64,000 bases of DNA from Ulota crispa (taxonomy: Eukaryota; Streptophyta; Bryopsida; Orthotrichales; Orthotrichaceae): NCBI GenBank assembly GCA_963920765.1, contig OY987252.1, forward strand, positions 5,565,966-5,629,965. The letters are read 5' to 3'. A model generated the notes under the pieces. That model searched no databases. It saw only the letters and a list, made by a program, of their open reading frames with translations, and was not told the origin of the DNA. This document shows positions 37,130-49,890 of this stretch, one piece after another. A program made the position numbers and the translations under genes. The stretch's first letter is position 1. Each line of letters starts with the position of its first letter.

Positions 37130-40100
37130 CACATGTGCACTAAGTGATGGTAGCTCCTGCTCTCAATCGTGTTGTGCAATAGTACCTTCTACGGAAAATT
37201 TGCAAGCTCCAGGGAAGTAGTTGCAAAGCAAAGACAAGGCTTGTAAGAGAGGTGAGGGAATTGACAGTCATTGCATGGAAAACTAGGTTGAAAGAGGATT
37301 GCACCCAAATTTTAACTACCTTTAGGATCAACATTTAATTCTTCCTGGATTTAGATGACAAGGTGTGCACTAGATGCTATGCCGAAATTCATCTTTATGT
37401 GCAGGTAGTGATTGCTTGGCCGGTACTAGTAGGAGATCCTTACTTAGGATTTAGTGTTGGAATCTAGCTCCACTAAATTCAGCGCAAGCACGGATGCAAC
37501 AGATCACCACACAAGCACAAGAGCTAGGAGGTAGTCTTCAAGTTGGCTACCTATGCTTCATTTGAAAAGACCTTTGTTTGTGAACAACTTTGCAAAGCCA
37601 ATATCCAATGCAACTAAGAGAAGTTGAGGTAATTAGGGTTGTTGGGATTAGCGGAGCATCTAGGGAGCTCAAGATGTCAAGGCTTGAAGCAGCGTGGTCC
37701 TTTGAAACGCACAGTGTAGGTTCAATCTCTCTCAATCCATGAATTCCCTATGAGAAACATTGTTTACAGCTATAGCAAACCTAGAGGACAATAGTATAGT
37801 GCAGATCTTTCAAAGAGTTGCTTTGCTTCCACCTATCACATCAAACATTATATACAAGATTGGAGTGACACCAAAAAACTCTAAAAAAATTACTTTAAAA
37901 AACTTAATTGAAATTGATTTTTTAGAATTATGTGTACGTGGGAAGTTTTGATGCATTTTTTTTATCAATGAGATGATAGTTGTAAGTAAATTTTGTTTGC
38001 AAGTAGTTATGGATTATCTACTGTGAAATAACCTTCAAGTTGTTTACTTTACTCAATTTTTAATATTTTGGAAAAATAAATAAAGCCAAAGGATGTAGAT
38101 TGTTAATTACAACACTACTACTATTGGGATTGACATTTTTTCATTTTAATAATTATTTTCTCAACAATTTAGTGTTTTGAATCATTCTCCAATACTTTCT
38201 ACTTACTTATTTTTTCCCATGTGTTGTACCATTCCAAATGCTTTGACAATTTTCAAGTGTGTACCCAATTTGCCTTGAAGATTGTATCCAAAGAATTGCA
38301 ACCATTTTGGAAATTTTTTCATACAAACATGACCTTGTGAAGTGCAGCCGCTTAGATTTTTGCAAAGACAAAAAATGAATTTTTGTCAATTCAAACTCAA
38401 TTATCTTACAATCTACATGGTGGAAGTTGAATTTTTTTTGTATCTTTTTATTCTAGTGTACTATAAGATCTTACAGTTACATTTGTCCAAAAATATGTTT
38501 TTGTTTAAAATTTGGTACTTGTAGAGTAGAAACGGTAGTTTTGGACCGGTTTTGATGAAAACTTAGTCAAAAGCCTTTCGGGATTAAGCACTTTTACAAG
38601 ACAAAATTGTAGCAATTGTGCTTACAACAATGTTTTTTTATTTATTTTTTTTAAGAAGTGTCAAAGTGGCAATTTAAAATATTATAGTGGTGCTCCAAAT
38701 TTCAACATTCATTCACATAATGGATAGAAAATATCCCATTAGCACATACTAGATGTCTATGATTTGGTTTTTATCCACGATTTGGCAATTTCCTCCAAGA
38801 GTTTTTTTTAATTTGAAGCTTTTTTGGCAATTTCATCCAAGTTTTTTGGCAAATTTTTTGACATCTTTTAACCAGATTTTTGTTGGGTGCAATTGAGCAC
38901 CAAATCGCCAAAAAAATAACACTAGCTTACAACTCTTCTTGTGAAAGATGTTTTTGATTTCAAACCACATTTTGATCATCCTTAGTTAGTTTGACCCTTA
39001 CAACTATTACTATTGTCAAGATTAACTACAAAGAAGAGTGGACAAAGTGTTGCCGTGTGAAAGGTTGCCACTTGTACTTTTGTGTTTCTCATTGTGATCT
39101 GTAAAACTAACAAATGTATGCAGATGTTTTATTTCCATACTAATCTTTTGTAATTCTTTTGGATTGTAATTGATATTTTTAATATCATTGAAAAAAATAT
39201 GAAATAACTAAGACATCAACAACATTAAAAAGGTTGCACTCTTGGCAACAAATGGAACCAAAAATAAAATAAGAAAATATAAAGTATTAAAAAGGTTGCG
39301 TTTTTGTCATGAAAGTGACATAGTGACACAAAAATTAGAAGTAAGTGGCCTGCAATATTTCTACAAGTGTCAAATTTATGCCGTGCTGGGGTCGATCTCT
39401 GCTTCCATGAAAAACCAGTCAAGATTTCAACTCACCTAGCTGCAAAAATACCACATCAGCAACATTTTCAATCCCCAACTACCACAAGCTAATTAGCTCT
39501 AGGCAATGAACGTAGAGAGCCGAAAAACAATAGAAAGTCATCCAAATGAAATATGCAAAAAACCGATTGAAATTGAAATTTACCGGTCAAAATCCAACTA
39601 CATTTCTGAAAAAATTATAATTATAGTGGAAGTATGTAGGGAATAGCCGGTGCATCTAGTGAAAAAACCGGATGTAAATGAGAAATGTAGGCTTTTTGCC
39701 GAAGGAGCTCAATATCTCCCCGCACACTGCCTCCAGGTGTGTTAGAGCCTCTAGAATATTATCGTCATGACATACAACATATCTATCTATGTAAAAAATG
39801 CTATCGGCATGAAAACAATCAAGTACTCATCAACAAAACTTCGTCTAAATAAGAACAAGTACTCATGTGAACAGTAAATTTACGGTGCGTCACAGAAACA
39901 CTGGATTCAGCAGGACAAAAATTTAATCCATGACAAAGATTGCACGACGTCTCTGAGAAAATTGCTTACCTTGGAGAATCCGTCTCCAGGACATTGCTCG
40001 GATTTCATTGCATAGACTTAAGTTTGTAACAACACCAATCCGATGAGGAAATCGGTACTTATTGCACTCACTGTCACGGAGTTTCGACCTGCTTCGCAAA

Positions 40101-40540
40101 TTCCAACATTTGTACAACACTGCATTTGTCTGACCCAAGGCTGCAAAGACTCCGCAAGTAAAGCTCATTGCACACCAGATAAATTTACTCAAGTCCGTTG
40201 GATCTACACTTTCACTTTTGCTAACTATACAAACTCCGGGTCAATCCTGTACCAACTGCCTCGACTATTCACTGCAGCTGCATTCTGCCAAGAAACACTG
40301 CATCCCATGTGTTGCGACCACTGTCCTTAAATCGCCCATTCTGCATCCTCGGGCCAAATGAACGGGTTTCAGACTTCACATTCCAACGAAAACTAGTTCT
40401 CGGACTCCTATAATCCTACCAGCTGTACCAATTAATTCTATTCCAGCCACACCCCATTAATGCCACAACCTTGTTCAATCCATGTCAGGTAATAAATATG
40501 TCAACAAAATTTACCCACAGTGAAAAACATTGGGCTTTTC
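37130..40540. other. Spacer downstream of the NERD-like gene
   Basis: No gene or complete element recognised. The last few hundred bases (40100-40540) are less AT-rich and probably include the 3' UTR of the NERD-like gene. A polyadenylation signal could not be assigned with confidence. Confidence 0.4.
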
Positions 40541-43500
40541 TCAACCATGCCAGAACTCACAGGCATCTCCTCTCTTGCAATAGCCCTTTGCATAGAACCT
40601 GCATGGCACATCCTTCTTCGATCCCCTCGCTGGCCTCATGCTTCGAGAACCATCTCGAACCGCTGGAACATCGTGCTCTCGACAGGAGCTGCTCCGACCG
40701 TACGTACTCTTCCCGCTCTCGCTTCCTCCCCAGCTGCTTCCATCTGCGCCTTTTCTAGAAGAACCCCATGTATCCGGCTCTACACGAGACCGAGATCCAT
40801 TCCAATCATCCGCTCGTCCTGTACTCAAAGGAGAGACACTGTAGCTACTTTGACCTCTCGCCCAATTACGACCTCGCTCCACTGCATCGCGCGAACCCCA
40901 ATCGACCCCACCTACCGCTTGATCCTGCTCTCCCCGACTTGCACTGTGTCCCGGGTCACCACCATTCCAACTTAAGCCACCCCAAGAAGTAAGAGAATCA
41001 TCCACTGTAAATTCCCTTGGCCTGCTCCGAGATGCTGCCCACACCTCCTCCTTAAACCTTCCGGCCAGAGCGTCTGTCAAAAGCATTGAATTTTCTTGCA
41101 CCTGACCGGCTTTCCAGATTGTCAGATTTACAGGGAACAATCCCGTCGTGCTCCATTTCCTCAGCTGTTCCATTGTGAAGGGGCCTTGCACCATCCCTGT
41201 CGGATCCTGGTAGTACCACAGCTTTTCCTTCTCGAACGCAGCCAAGCTCTGCAAAACTGGGCTTGCTGCACCAAAACCTACTGTAGCGCTGCTCAAAGTG
41301 GTCGAAGGGACGGTCTCTCCTCTATTACTTCCCCATTCGGATCTCGATTGTCCAAATACTGGAGTGTTACCGGCTTTCACCTCTCCTCGACCGTATTTCA
41401 AATCACCCAGCTCTACAGTCCATTGATCCGTATCGCTCCGTCCACTATTACCGTTCCAGTAGTATCCGTCATCCCGGGTGCGATCCTGCTCTCGTGATTG
41501 ATCCCTCTCCCAATCCATATCCCGAGGTCGTGGCTTTTCCCTTTCATCGATGTTATACAACTTCTCATCCACTCTGAAAGCAGGCTCCCGACCTAATCCC
41601 AACTTCTCACTGCTTCGCCCTCCCTCATATTCAACTCGAGCGAAACTTCTGCTGCGACCTGTCTCCTCCCAAGAAGATTTCAATCTCTGATGGTCAAAAT
41701 CCACTTTCCTTCCCGAATAAACAGATTCCTCAAGTTTGGAATCATCCCAGATACTCGAACCACTTCCGGCACCCTTTTCCCAACCACCTCTTAGAGAAAC
41801 TTTCGGCCGGAATTTTCGATTTCCTCCTGTGACACAAAACAGAGCTATGAGCAAGAACTTAAAGATTGCAACTCTACCTGGGTACAGGGTTGTACACCGT
41901 CCTGATGACATAGTAACCTTAAAGATATCCCACTTACTAAATCGCTTATGTTCTTCTGGTCCATTTCAAGAGAACAAAAATTACCTTGAAGCGGTGAGAT
42001 CTCGTGCACATCCGACTCATATCCGGGATCCATGTGTGGGTCTGCTGCCACTTCGGGCCTAGCCTGAAGCTTCGCTGCACGAAAGGCTGGACTGCCCAAC
42101 TCTTGCAGCTTCTCAACGCACTCCCTCAATGTGAGCCACAGTATAGGTCAAGGCAAACCGTAACCTAAGCACACTATTCTCGAGTTGAAACTCCCAAATT
42201 TGCCATACCTTATACTAGTCGCATTTCAAGTTGAGTCTCCTTCAATTGCTTCATATTAAAGAATTCTTCTTGAGATATTGAACATATCTCTTAAACTTCT
42301 AAACATGCAATATGCATGATTTGAACAATCATGTAGATAGTCATGCACTCAGTCAAAAAAGGATATTCTTTCTTTCGTCCTTTCTCGCTAGCACGATCCC
42401 GAAGGTTGACCAGACGTTGCCTCTCGTTCTCAAACCACTGAGATCCACATACATCACGTTCAGTACTCAATGGAACCGGTTTGACAAGCCAAATGAGAAC
42501 TGTCTTTCATCTAAGATACAGAACTAAAACACTAACCAATCATTTAATCATAAAAACCTCAGGCCATCCCCAGGCCAAGGTCTGCAGAGATGAAATTTTG
42601 CAACGTCGAAAAAAACTATGTTCGCCATCTCAAACATTCCCATGTACTTTCTACTCCTTCAAATATTACTTTTCAACTCCCGATTAGAGATACTGCACAC
42701 CGTCCGCCCAAAGGCAGTGATCAGTCACTTACATCATTCACTTTGGCCAGTCGCAAGGCGATCGCTTTCTCCTCCACTTGACCCTGACCAAGACGCAACC
42801 CACATTACGAACACATGATAGCAACTCCAAAAAGAGAACTGTTTCCTACCTGAGGAGCAATATCAGGCGTGTGCTGGATGCAGAAGTGAGCCCTTCGCCA
42901 AAATACTTACCACCACCAGTGCCTTGATAAATCCGCATTTGATGCTCTGACGCAATCGTTGGCATTCTTCCTGCAATTGCAACAGGCACACTCAAGGGGG
43001 TAATGCTCACGCAATCCGAAGCTCAGCGCTAGGGCGCGGCAAAGTTGGGACATGACAGCACCAACTGCAAATTATAGGAGATAATTTTAAGGGAAGGTAC
43101 CAGGAAGGACAAGTACAACGACGAAAAAATCTGTAACGAACACCAAGCGCACACCACAACCAGCGGTCACTTACTCCGTTCCTCCTAAAATCTGAGCTGG
43201 GGAAGAGGCTATACCTCAGTAAAATCTTGATTTGAAACAAGGTCAACTGTTACATCCTCTTTCTTCTGCAGGTTCAATATCTCTAACACGACATTTGTCA
43301 TCTTTGTTCCAGCCTTATAACTCTCCTCTCCAATTCGTGTTCCTGGCAACCAAAGAATCAAGCAATCAAGCTGCTACTGTAAGCTACGCCCAAAACAAGG
43401 TTTAACCCAACCGGCTCCACAACTTATAAATTAAATTACGAGAACAGCACCCACTAAAAGCAGACGCCCAAGCCGCTGCCCTAAAACCAACCTGTCACCA

Positions 43501-46500
43501 GAACAAGTCTGTAGGTCGTCTCTGTCTTAGTCGATATTCCAGGAACTCGAATTCTCACAAAGGTGTCTACCACTTTGTTATCGAACTCCGGATCCTCCAG
43601 CAAATCTCTCAGAAGCGCTCTCCGCAGGTATATCATATCAATGTTCTTGGGAGTGATGGCAGCGTACTCGCTGCTATTAGGCCTCTCAAACTTCTCCTCA
43701 GCAGACCTCCGACCTTTTCGCCTCTCCTTGGCACCACCGGTGCCCAACTTGTCCTCGCTGCCGTCCAGGCCAATCCCGTCGTCCTCAATCATTGCATAGT
43801 AACCGCTCTGTACATCCTTTCTCTTGCTCCCCTCAATGCTCTTGCTGCCATCAATGCTCTTGGTTTTATCACCAGAGCTCCTCGTTGGAAAGTGCAGCTG
43901 AAGATGCTTAAACATCTCGAATTGCCCAACGGACTCCTTCCTAAAAATACTCTTCAGTCGCTCGTCACAGTTTATTTGGCTGCTTTTACGTGCGTCCTGC
44001 AGCTTGTGACGCTTAATGTAGCTCCATAATAGTTTATTTACAGCAAACCTCGAAAGAGGCTTCAATGGATCCTCCTTCATGTGGTCTATAAAGTCCAGGA
44101 GCTCCTTGGATGCCCAGCTCTCAAACTTCTGATACCTAAATACACGCACTATCTCCTGGTCTCCCTCCTCATACTCGTCCTCTGGATCCATGTTCTCGTC
44201 CGATACATTGGAAACATTGCGATTCTTGTTCGCTCTTCTCTTCATCCACGCAGACCCGAAGGGTTCGTGATCACGATGATCGGATTCGTCTGATTCTTTG
44301 TCGGATTCGTAATTCTCTGTGTGATCATCTGATTCTGAACCACCGTGGTTGAGCATACTACTGCCCCCATCCACAGGCTTTCCTTCCTTATCCAACTCTG
44401 GCATTTTCAACGAAAGCAATCTTTTAAGATCTTCCCAGTACTCCTTGAACAAGCACTCATAGGTTTCTTGGTCCTCGAAGTCAACCTCCACCTACAATAA
44501 AACCGTCGTCCACAAACCCGCCTCGACGTTAGCATGTTCATTACCTGAATGTACCACGCGACTATGTACCACACGAAAATGTAACACGCGTCTATGTACC
44601 ACACGAAAATGTACCACATGGATATATCACAACTCCACGTTCAGAATCTCCTCAAAATGCTCCCATGACTGGGTGGTCTCTAACGTAAAAAATGCTTGAT
44701 TTAGTGGCTCCCACATGTCATCATTTCAACAAACCATCTCCCTCAACAGAAGCACAAACAGCGAATAACGCCCCGAAGGAAACAGACTCAATTCTCCACC
44801 TAACAACCGAGGCTCCTAGAATAGCTCCCAATTACAACACTGCCAGCTTTCACATCATACGCAAATAGCCATCGTACCCCATCCACGTTAATAGTCTCGT
44901 TCCGTTCGATCATGCTCACAATCGGCAAACAATCCTCGCACAAACCCTTCCGTTTGCGAAGCAAAAGAAACTCCGCTTTGTCAATACAGCTTCCGCAGTA
45001 TGCCGTGGGACATGTATAACACTGAACGCTACCAGGCTTTGTGCACACAGAGCAGAAGTGCCATCCTGAGAAAGAAAAAGGCAGCCAGTATCATCAACTG
45101 CGATGAAACTGCAATGAACAGAGATATATTCAATGGATCATTATCCATACACCCCGACTAGATCCACAAAGCGGCCAGTTAGCCACCCCGACTAACAAAA
45201 TATTCACATAAAGCTGCGACACTCAAAGCTGCCAAAACTATAATCACACAACCGTCGGATAGAACCCTTGTCTTAATCACATCACCGCAAAAAACGCATT
45301 GCCAACACGGTTAACTCGAACGTTCAACATCGCTTCCAAAAGCCCCAATCACTCTCATTAGAGAATACTGGTTCTTATGCACACAGGTCTCAATTGCTTC
45401 TGGTATTCCTCATCCTTCAGAGAAGCATACGACATAACAAAGATGAGTCAAGTTAGGGGTGCCGAGAATCTGCCAAGATATGTGAACGCATACCGCACAG
45501 CCACGCCCCTTTCTTCTTAAAAAACGCGGCGTCACGCCCAATGCAGCTCAAATGATACGCCTTCGGACAAGATCTGCGCACACATCACTCTTCGCAATCA
45601 GAATGAAGACCAAAAATCCAGATTCTTCCTTTGACTCACGTTGATAAAACCCTCGCCAGCGAAGTGTCGATTCCGGACATTTTTAAACAACTCTCGCCGA
45701 AGCCGTCTCTCAAAGGCAAATAAAGCCGCACCTGCGGTCGCAGAGCACCAGGTCTCCGCCGTCGAAGCAGATGAAACACACGTCCTCTTCTTCTTTCTTC
45801 CTCTCGTCCCCGGGAGACATCTTTCTGCTCAGCTTCCACTGCCGTCCAGGGGACGGCATGTCCAGAGTACGTTTCTTATCAATCTGCAATTCGTTGTGTT
45901 GGTCCTTCCGCTGCTGGTCGCCTCTCATATGGTCCAACGACTGCGCCTGCTCTCTTTCTGACACTTCATACAATTCCATTTCCCGTTCTAACTCCGATCT
46001 CCCCGTCTTCGAGGATAAACCTCCTGGAACAAGTACCTCCCCATCTAGCTGGATGTCCCAGGCCAAGTTTGGTCGACTTCGGTTTCCACTTGACTCCTCA
46101 GTCCGACCAGAAGGTTGCCCTGGCTCTTTGGAATCCTCCAAAACCTGCCCGACTTCGGATTCTCGGTGTATGACAGCACTAGAAAACTCGTGCTTGCATC
46201 CCGACACGTAATCCGTGTCACATGCAACCGCAGCAACTACTGTAGCCTCAGCGTCGTCCAGTGATACAGCTTCTTCCCCTTTCACTATGGGGAAAGCGGT
46301 CGCGTTGGAATTTAGGTCTTCCGCAATTTCCAGTGTCTCTGGCGACTCATTTCTACCGAGAACAGGCCTAGAGACTGCTTGTCCCACCAGTTCGGATTTC
46401 TCTGAAGCTTCTTGTAGCACTGCGGATACTTGAGCCGCTCGTAGAAAGTCGCGGTCCGCAAGGGCGGGGTTTGCTCCGCTGGCAGTTGCTGGTTCTCTTG

Positions 46501-47089
46501 AACTTTTAAGCTCGAGCTTCGGTATCTCGTTTAGATCAGTGACATCCTCTTCTAAAAACGTTATTGATCGACCTGCTAAGGGGTCTGCGGCCTGGATTTC
46601 GCCCGGCCCACTCTCAATCGCGAGCTTGGATTCACTTGCTGACTCGCTAATTAGGGTGCTCCAGACAGTGTCTGCCTCAATAGACACTCTCATATCAGAC
46701 TCCGGAGCGGCCGAGGCCATGGCAGCCGTCATCGGCCCCTTGGAGACAAACCTATTACTTGTAGCCAATTCGTCTCTCAGGTCTATAGAGTACACGTCTT
46801 CGTCCTCCACTACTTCATCTTCGTCATCGCCGTCTGCCACCTTATTTTCTGCAGACAACCCCGCCATCACTTCTCTCGTGCCCTCTGCTGGCACTAAGAC
46901 TAAAGCCAGTACAGCATCCTCGACGTAGTTATCTTTCATAACAGAGCTTATCGGCGACATCGGCCCCTGTCCCGCATGACCCCCGTTTTCCATACTTCCG
47001 CTTCCGTCCCTCTGAATTCTTCGTGGTAAAGCCTGATAAGAACTTGCGTCACCCCGCACAATTCCCGCACAAACTTCTAAAGTGACCAT
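40541..47089 (-). CDS. NERD: NERD-like PHD/SWIB/Plus-3/GYF/CCCH protein, complete 10-exon gene
   Basis: Exons on the minus strand: 47089-45732, 45573-45494, 45065-44878, 44491-43492, 43342-43215, 42970-42911, 42783-42733, 42437-42367, 42130-41985, 41826-40541. They sum to 4368 bases, 1455 codons plus stop, with every junction in phase. Domains: PHD with extended zinc cluster (about 435-535), SWIB/MDM2 (666-743), Plus-3 (825-955), GYF with its WYYQDP start (1230-1285), and a C-x7-C-x5-C-x3-H finger (1436-1454) just before the stop. Residues 1-430 are acidic and low-complexity. Five WG and one GW dipeptides lie at 1043-1393. This is the architecture of Arabidopsis NERD, a histone H3 and ARGONAUTE2 binder in RNA-directed DNA methylation. 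The ATG at 47089 was chosen because the open frame extends only six codons upstream, without another ATG; a further 5' exon is possible. Role by homology: nuclear chromatin silencing. Confidence 0.93.
42131..42366 (-). other. U12-type AT-AC intron in the NERD-like gene
   Basis: On the minus strand the intron starts ATATCCTT, the canonical minor-spliceosome donor, and ends CAC. A U12-like branch site, CCTTGAC, has its adenosine at 42148, 18 nt before the next exon. Splicing GA to A restores the family sequence KKELRECVEK across the junction. No GT donor near this point gives that reading. All eight other introns of the gene are GT-AG. Confidence 0.9.
44535..44625. repeat. Short tandem repeat in intron 3 of the NERD-like gene
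   Basis: About three imperfect copies of a roughly 28-bp unit containing CTATGTACCACACGAAAATG lie inside the 386-bp third intron. The first two copies are nearly identical and the third is diverged. No splice signal lies within the array. Confidence 0.7.
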
Positions 47090-47347
47090 GCCATATGGCA
47101 AAAACAATTCGCAACAATAGAAACCATCGTCTTGACCATCAGGATGACAACGGTTTCACTGTTAAGCTGATCAAAATGGCTACGGTAGATAATTTCAAAC
47201 AGATACTAGATGGGGCAGGCAATATCAAGAGCCATTCAGCCTGGTGGAATTAGTTCACTCTGATGCAAGCATTTAGGGTTTCAAGGTTTGGCATATCGAC
47301 GTACGGGGACGGGATACCCGACCGGCAGTGGCCGGTCGGCCTCGCCA

Positions 47348-48225
47348 TTAACCCCTAAATGCCCAGGGCCTTTCTGAACTTCTTGGCATTTTCAAGAAAA
47401 TGAATAATCAACCAACTTTTTCATAAATCTCATCAAGTTTTTTTACCCCTGAAGAGCTCTTGGGCTCTAAAGATATAGTACCAAATACATTTGCAATCAA
47501 TATTCAGAAGTTTGAATCAATTAAAAATGAAATGTTACAACCATACATATTGAAGGGTTGGATGATGATGGGTGCATAAAAAAATTTGGAAAGCCCTCAT
47601 AGCAGCTCAAATACGTCTGTATATATGGCTGTACATATGGCCGCAAAGGGCTTTTGTGATGTTTAGTGGTTAAACTGTAACCATACAAATTTAAACTTGA
47701 CATCTTAGAGATTACATGGAAAAAGAAAACACAACAATATCACTTATAGTTTGAAAGATTATAATGTTTGAACATGAGGGTGTTAGAATTGCATAAGTGA
47801 CTTGAAGTTTTCTAATCCTCATCTCACACTTCAAATCTAAAAAGATGGTCATCAAAATAATATGAGATTTAAGTTCATTACATGTTTAACTTTAGTCAAT
47901 GTCTAGCATTAATCTACTCATGCATTTTTTTAAATGGATTTCTAATGCGGATTTTTTTCCAAGCTCTAGTGTATTTGGGGCTCATTTTCAAGATCTTTCA
48001 ACACTAGAAAACTCAAGATTGCAATGGACACCCTTGTACAAAATCTTGAACTAGAAAAATCATGAACCTTTCATTTTCAAAATTAGATTTTTGATGTTGA
48101 AAATAGACTTCAAAACAAACTTGTGTTCAAAAGAAAACATCAAAAATAGTGACTTGATAAGATTTTATTTGTCTTCAGAGTTTTGTAAACACCCAAATTG
48201 GGTGCCTTGGGCATTTAGGGGTTAA
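47348..48225. mobile_element. Intact TTAA-flanked MITE (piggyBac-like) upstream of the NERD-like gene
   Basis: TTAA at 47348-47351 and 48222-48225 bounds 870 bp with inverted termini CCCCTAAATGCCCAGGGC and, reverse-complemented, CCCCTAAATGCCCAAGGC (17 of 18 match). This is the best-preserved of three related copies in the window. TTAA duplication with CCC termini points to piggyBac-type mobilisation. No transposase is encoded. It begins about 260 bp upstream of the NERD-like start codon. Confidence 0.8.
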
Positions 48226-49223
48226 TTCCAAATTTGAAGGAGGATGAGTTGGGGAGTTGGCTACAACAGCCCCCGAGAAAGGAAAATGGAACTAACTCGG
48301 ACTATCAGTAAGTTAGGGGCAGTTCACACTATGCCCTGTATTTCATGTGACAAAGCTGCGTTGGAGTGAACTCCCAACTTGTTTGACCTGATAAATGCAA
48401 TAAACATGGCGTTTATGGGAATTAGAGTCATATATTATAGTGTAAAGGTCAAAGTCCCAACTCTAAGTTTCAAGTTGTAAATCAATTGTCATGTCCAAGC
48501 ATTTTTCTAATGTCTCATTTGCCCATGCCCCAATATTTAAAATAATCCTCTTTCACTTCATTATTAATGAATTTAAGAAGGAAACACACCTTTGCAATCT
48601 CTTTTTTTTTCATGGTTATGAAGCAAAAAATCATTGGTGTCATGGCATTGCAAGTATTTGCAAATTATTAAAAAAACATAAAAATGATGAAGATGGCATT
48701 TTTTTATTCTTGAAAGCAACATAATTATGTTTGTAAAGATATTTTGAAAAATTCAAAAGATTGAAAGATTTTTGAAGCAATGCATTTTAAATTCTTATAC
48801 ATCAATTACATTTCAATATCAAATGAAAGCAAGAAATATTGTATTTAACTATTTATCCAATCTCCCATGAATCGTTTTACAAAAAACAAACACAAAACTA
48901 AGATAAAATATTTGTATTGATACTTTAGTTGCTACAATCATCTCTCATAAATGTTCCAAAGTTTATTTAACTATTGTTGACAATCAACATGGTATAGAGT
49001 AGTTCATTCAATATTATAGAGATTTCATTGAAGAAAACAATTAAAAGTTGCAAAGCCTAGTTTAAACTCTAAATACATTAAAAACAAAAATACTTAATAA
49101 AAAAAAAGAAACAACAACAAATTTTAACAACACAAAACAAAAACTTGATGAAAAAATATAACCATATTACATAAAGCAACAAGAGTATTCAAAATGTCAA
49201 TCAATTTTTTTTAAATAATCTTA
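48226..49223. other. Non-coding spacer
   Basis: AT-rich DNA between the MITE and the CACTA terminus. No gene recognised. Confidence 0.4.
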
Positions 49224-49850
49224 ACTACAGGAAATGTCTGGTTTATTTGACATAATTGTGTCCACTCTTGATGAGAATTGGCAAAAGTGCAATATTTGAC
49301 AACTTTGATTGTCAATTGTTTTCTCTGCATTCTACAATATTTGCTATGTAGCAATTGCAAGAAACGCTTCACAGTTTTGTCTCAAACACCCTTAGTACTG
49401 GTAGTACTGAATAGTACTATGAGCTTTTGGAATAATTTTTCATTAAATAAAATAAAATATGGACAATTTGTAAAGCACTTAAAATAGCATACTTGTGAAA
49501 ATTTAGACTTAGAAATTTTTTATTCTAAAAGTTATGCACAAAACAAAATCATCAACAAAAAGCCAATTTCTTTCTTGCTCTTTAGAAAATAGTAAAATAA
49601 TTCAAAAAACTAAAAATAAAACTAGCCATTTGAGAACTATTAAACAAATTCACATGGTACAGTTGCTTTGCTAAGGAATTTCTTTGTATTTGCCAATGAA
49701 GGGAGATAAGATGCCCACTTTGAGACAATGTAGATGCCATGGAATTTATAATTTTGCAAAATCCTTCTACAAATGCATGTAAGCATGCTCCATAAACAAC
49801 ATCTTTGATTTTTGCCCTAGAAAAGCTTTTTGGACCCAAAATAGTACTAA

Positions 49851-49890
49851 AAACCCCCAAAATGGCCAAGGTAGACACCTATTTGGGGGT
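49851..49890. repeat. Small inverted repeat
   Basis: AACCCCCAAAATGG and CCTATTTGGGGGTT form a hairpin with a loop of about 13 bases, within the extra sequence of the CACTA copy. It may be the footprint of a small element. Confidence 0.45.

Noticed and set aside
42180..42366. GT-AG intron in place of the AT-AC intron
   Set aside because: No nearby GT donor keeps the conserved reading frame, while the AT-AC boundaries do so exactly.
45641..46928. Long plus-strand ORFs opposite the NERD-like first exon
   Set aside because: They mirror the biased composition of the real minus-strand exon and resemble no protein family.
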